A stretch of DNA of 6,342 nt from an uncultured Ruminococcus sp. (lineage in GTDB: Bacteria > Bacillota > Clostridia > Oscillospirales > Ruminococcaceae), in assembly GCA_937894495.1 (NCBI GenBank), contig CALCRR010000091.1:1-6342 (forward strand), written 5' to 3'. The notes under the pieces were generated by a model that had not been told where the DNA came from, did no database searches, and saw only the letters and a program-made list of their open reading frames with translations. A program made the position numbers and the translations under genes. This document shows, piece by piece, positions 5,162 through 6,342 of the stretch; positions within the stretch are counted from its first letter, which is position 1, and the number at the start of each line of letters is the position of its first letter.

Positions 5162-6214
5162 TTGGATAACAATTATAATTACGACCCAAAATTCAGCTTT
5201 AACTACGGTTTCCCCTCTGAGGAGACCTTAAAGATAAGAAACAGCCTGTTTCGTGACTGCACCAAGCTTGGGGGGCTTTTGCTGTTTTATCTTCTCATAA
5301 CCAAGCTTTACGCATATATTTTTTACTACGCCACCTACGGGGTGCTCACGGGGAGTATTACACTCAGCTTTCAGGCAGTCAGGAGCTATCTGACAGAGGA
5401 GCACCAAAGCCTTGTGACCTCCACCACATACTCGATGGCGCTTAATGCCTCGGTGACGGTGCTGGGGCTTATCACAATACTGATATTAAGCAAGACCGTG
5501 CTTAAAATGAGCTTCGGCAGCTTTTTCAAAACAGGCAGCGGCAATGTTAAAAGGGCAGTGGTCTGGATGCCTGCCTGCTTTGTGGTGAACATGATATTTT
5601 CGCTCGCCGTAAGCTACCTGACCGAGATGCTAAGCTACAGCGGCATTGCCATACCCACCCCTGATTTTTCGGTACGCTCACCGGGAAGGGCTGCCATCGT
5701 GCTGCAAATCTTATATGTAGTGGTGATAGCTCCCGTTATCGAGGAGGTCATCTACAGGGGGATAATACTCGGAACTCTTTCAAAATACGGCAACCCTGCG
5801 GCGATACTGCTTTCCGCCCTGGCTTTCGGGCTTATGCACTCGAACATCCCTCAGGCGGCTTCGGCTTTTGCTATGGGCATACTGTTTGCGGTGATAGCCA
5901 TAAACTGCGGCTCGGTGGTGCCTACTATCATAATACACTCCCTTAATAACCTGATAGCCAATTTTTCAGAGCTGACCGAGCCCTTCGATATCCCCTGCTG
6001 CGAGCAGATACTGAACATAGTTATCATAGCCGCCGCCCTGGTGGGCTTTTACGTGCTGTTTACAAGATACAGCTTTTTAAAGTATGATACCGCCACAGCC
6101 CTGCCGCAAAAAGGTCAGGTAACTAAAGCCGTTTTTTCAAATCCGATGGTAGTCCTCTATCTGGGGTATATGGTATATACCATACTTGTTTCTATCATTA
6201 AGGTGAATTTATGA
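5162..6214 (+). CDS. CPBP-family (Abi/Rce1-like) intramembrane metalloprotease
   Basis: This 350-residue integral membrane protein belongs to the CPBP/Abi family, relatives of the eukaryotic CAAX prenyl protease Rce1. All three signature motifs are present: EEVIYR with Glu194, Glu195 and Arg199; FGLMH with His226; and HSLNN with His259 and Asn263. Rce1-type enzymes use these Glu, His and Asn residues for catalysis inside the membrane. About eight hydrophobic segments are visible, near 36-56, 92-112, 132-153, 176-194, 211-227, 233-258, 281-300 and 327-347, after a soluble Tyr/Asn-rich N terminus of about 35 residues. Bacterial members are linked to bacteriocin self-immunity or membrane-protein processing, but most have no known substrate. 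No bacteriocin precursor, transporter or peptide gene is visible here, so a role cannot be assigned. The start is TTG, which may lower expression. The gene is transcribed divergently from htpG and does not carry the CIRCE control. Confidence 0.93.
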   Translation: MDNNYNYDPKFSFNYGFPSEETLKIRNSLFRDCTKLGGLLLFYLLITKLYAYIFYYATYGVLTGSITLSFQAVRSYLTEEHQSLVTSTTYSMALNASVTVLGLITILILSKTVLKMSFGSFFKTGSGNVKRAVVWMPACFVVNMIFSLAVSYLTEMLSYSGIAIPTPDFSVRSPGRAAIVLQILYVVVIAPVIEEVIYRGIILGTLSKYGNPAAILLSALAFGLMHSNIPQAASAFAMGILFAVIAINCGSVVPTIIIHSLNNLIANFSELTEPFDIPCCEQILNIVIIAAALVGFYVLFTRYSFLKYDTATALPQKGQVTKAVFSNPMVVLYLGYMVYTILVSIIKVNL

Positions 6215-6342
6215 CTTTGCGGGGCTTTTATTTTGGGGAGAGCTGAAGCGTGAGCGCAGTGAAATAGTTTTGTTCAGGCACTTTTGTTATTGCTCCACCA
6301 ATTAAACATTGCCGAAAAGACGCAGGCAGAAATAAAAAATAT
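6215..6342. other. Right-edge spacer, no supportable gene
   Basis: After the TGA of the CPBP gene there is no clear intrinsic terminator and no promoter. A minus-strand frame is open from the right edge to a stop at 6228-6230 (37 codons), but it has no recognisable protein features and could be chance. An 11-codon frame overlapping the CPBP stop (6211-6246) is too short to call. Confidence 0.4.

Noticed and set aside
6228..6342. Minus-strand open frame entering from the right edge
   Set aside because: It is 37 codons long, has no familiar protein pattern, and 115 bp without a stop in one frame is weak evidence. It could be the true 3' end of a gene, but this cannot be supported here.

Overview
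The window looks like chromosomal DNA of a low-to-moderate GC Gram-positive anaerobe, most likely a Ruminococcus-type Clostridia (inference). The reasons are strong GGAGG-type Shine-Dalgarno sequences, sigma-A style promoters, a perfect CIRCE/HrcA operator, a Gram-positive lipoprotein with a long wall-spanning-type linker, and AT-rich spacers between moderately GC-rich genes.

Layout. (1) Bases 1-111: the first 37 codons of an unrecognised minus-strand gene that runs off the left edge. A near-consensus minus-strand promoter at 306-334 implies a leader of about 188 nt. (2) Bases 335-676: a gene-free spacer with three arrays of degenerate 7-bp repeats (504-531, 556-583, 616-650). The last two are inverted relative to each other and could fold into a long hairpin just before the next promoter. 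(3) Bases 747-1292: an XRE-type helix-turn-helix regulator whose C-terminal half resembles the LexA/S24 fold but has Lys where the catalytic Ser is expected. (4) Bases 1476-2975: a secreted lipoprotein with an acidic disordered linker, a small Ig/CarboxypepD_reg-like domain and a C-terminal von Willebrand factor A domain. (5) Bases about 2992-3025: a bidirectional terminator shared with the convergent gene. (6) Bases 3047-4945, minus strand: htpG (bacterial Hsp90), with a perfect CIRCE element at its transcription start, so HrcA heat-shock control is predicted. (7) Bases 5162-6214: a CPBP/Abi-type (Rce1-like) intramembrane protease, divergent from htpG, with a TTG start and an extended -10 promoter. 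(8) Bases 6215-6342: no supportable gene.

Each complete gene appears to be its own transcription unit, and nothing ties them into one pathway. Two encode surface or membrane proteins, one is cytosolic protein quality control and one is a DNA-binding regulator. I see no CRISPR array, RNA gene, insertion sequence, toxin-antitoxin pair or recognisable new defence system. The points most worth checking are the HrcA control of htpG, the heptad-repeat hairpin, the S24-like regulator lacking its nucleophile, the vWA lipoprotein architecture, and the long leader of the left-edge gene.
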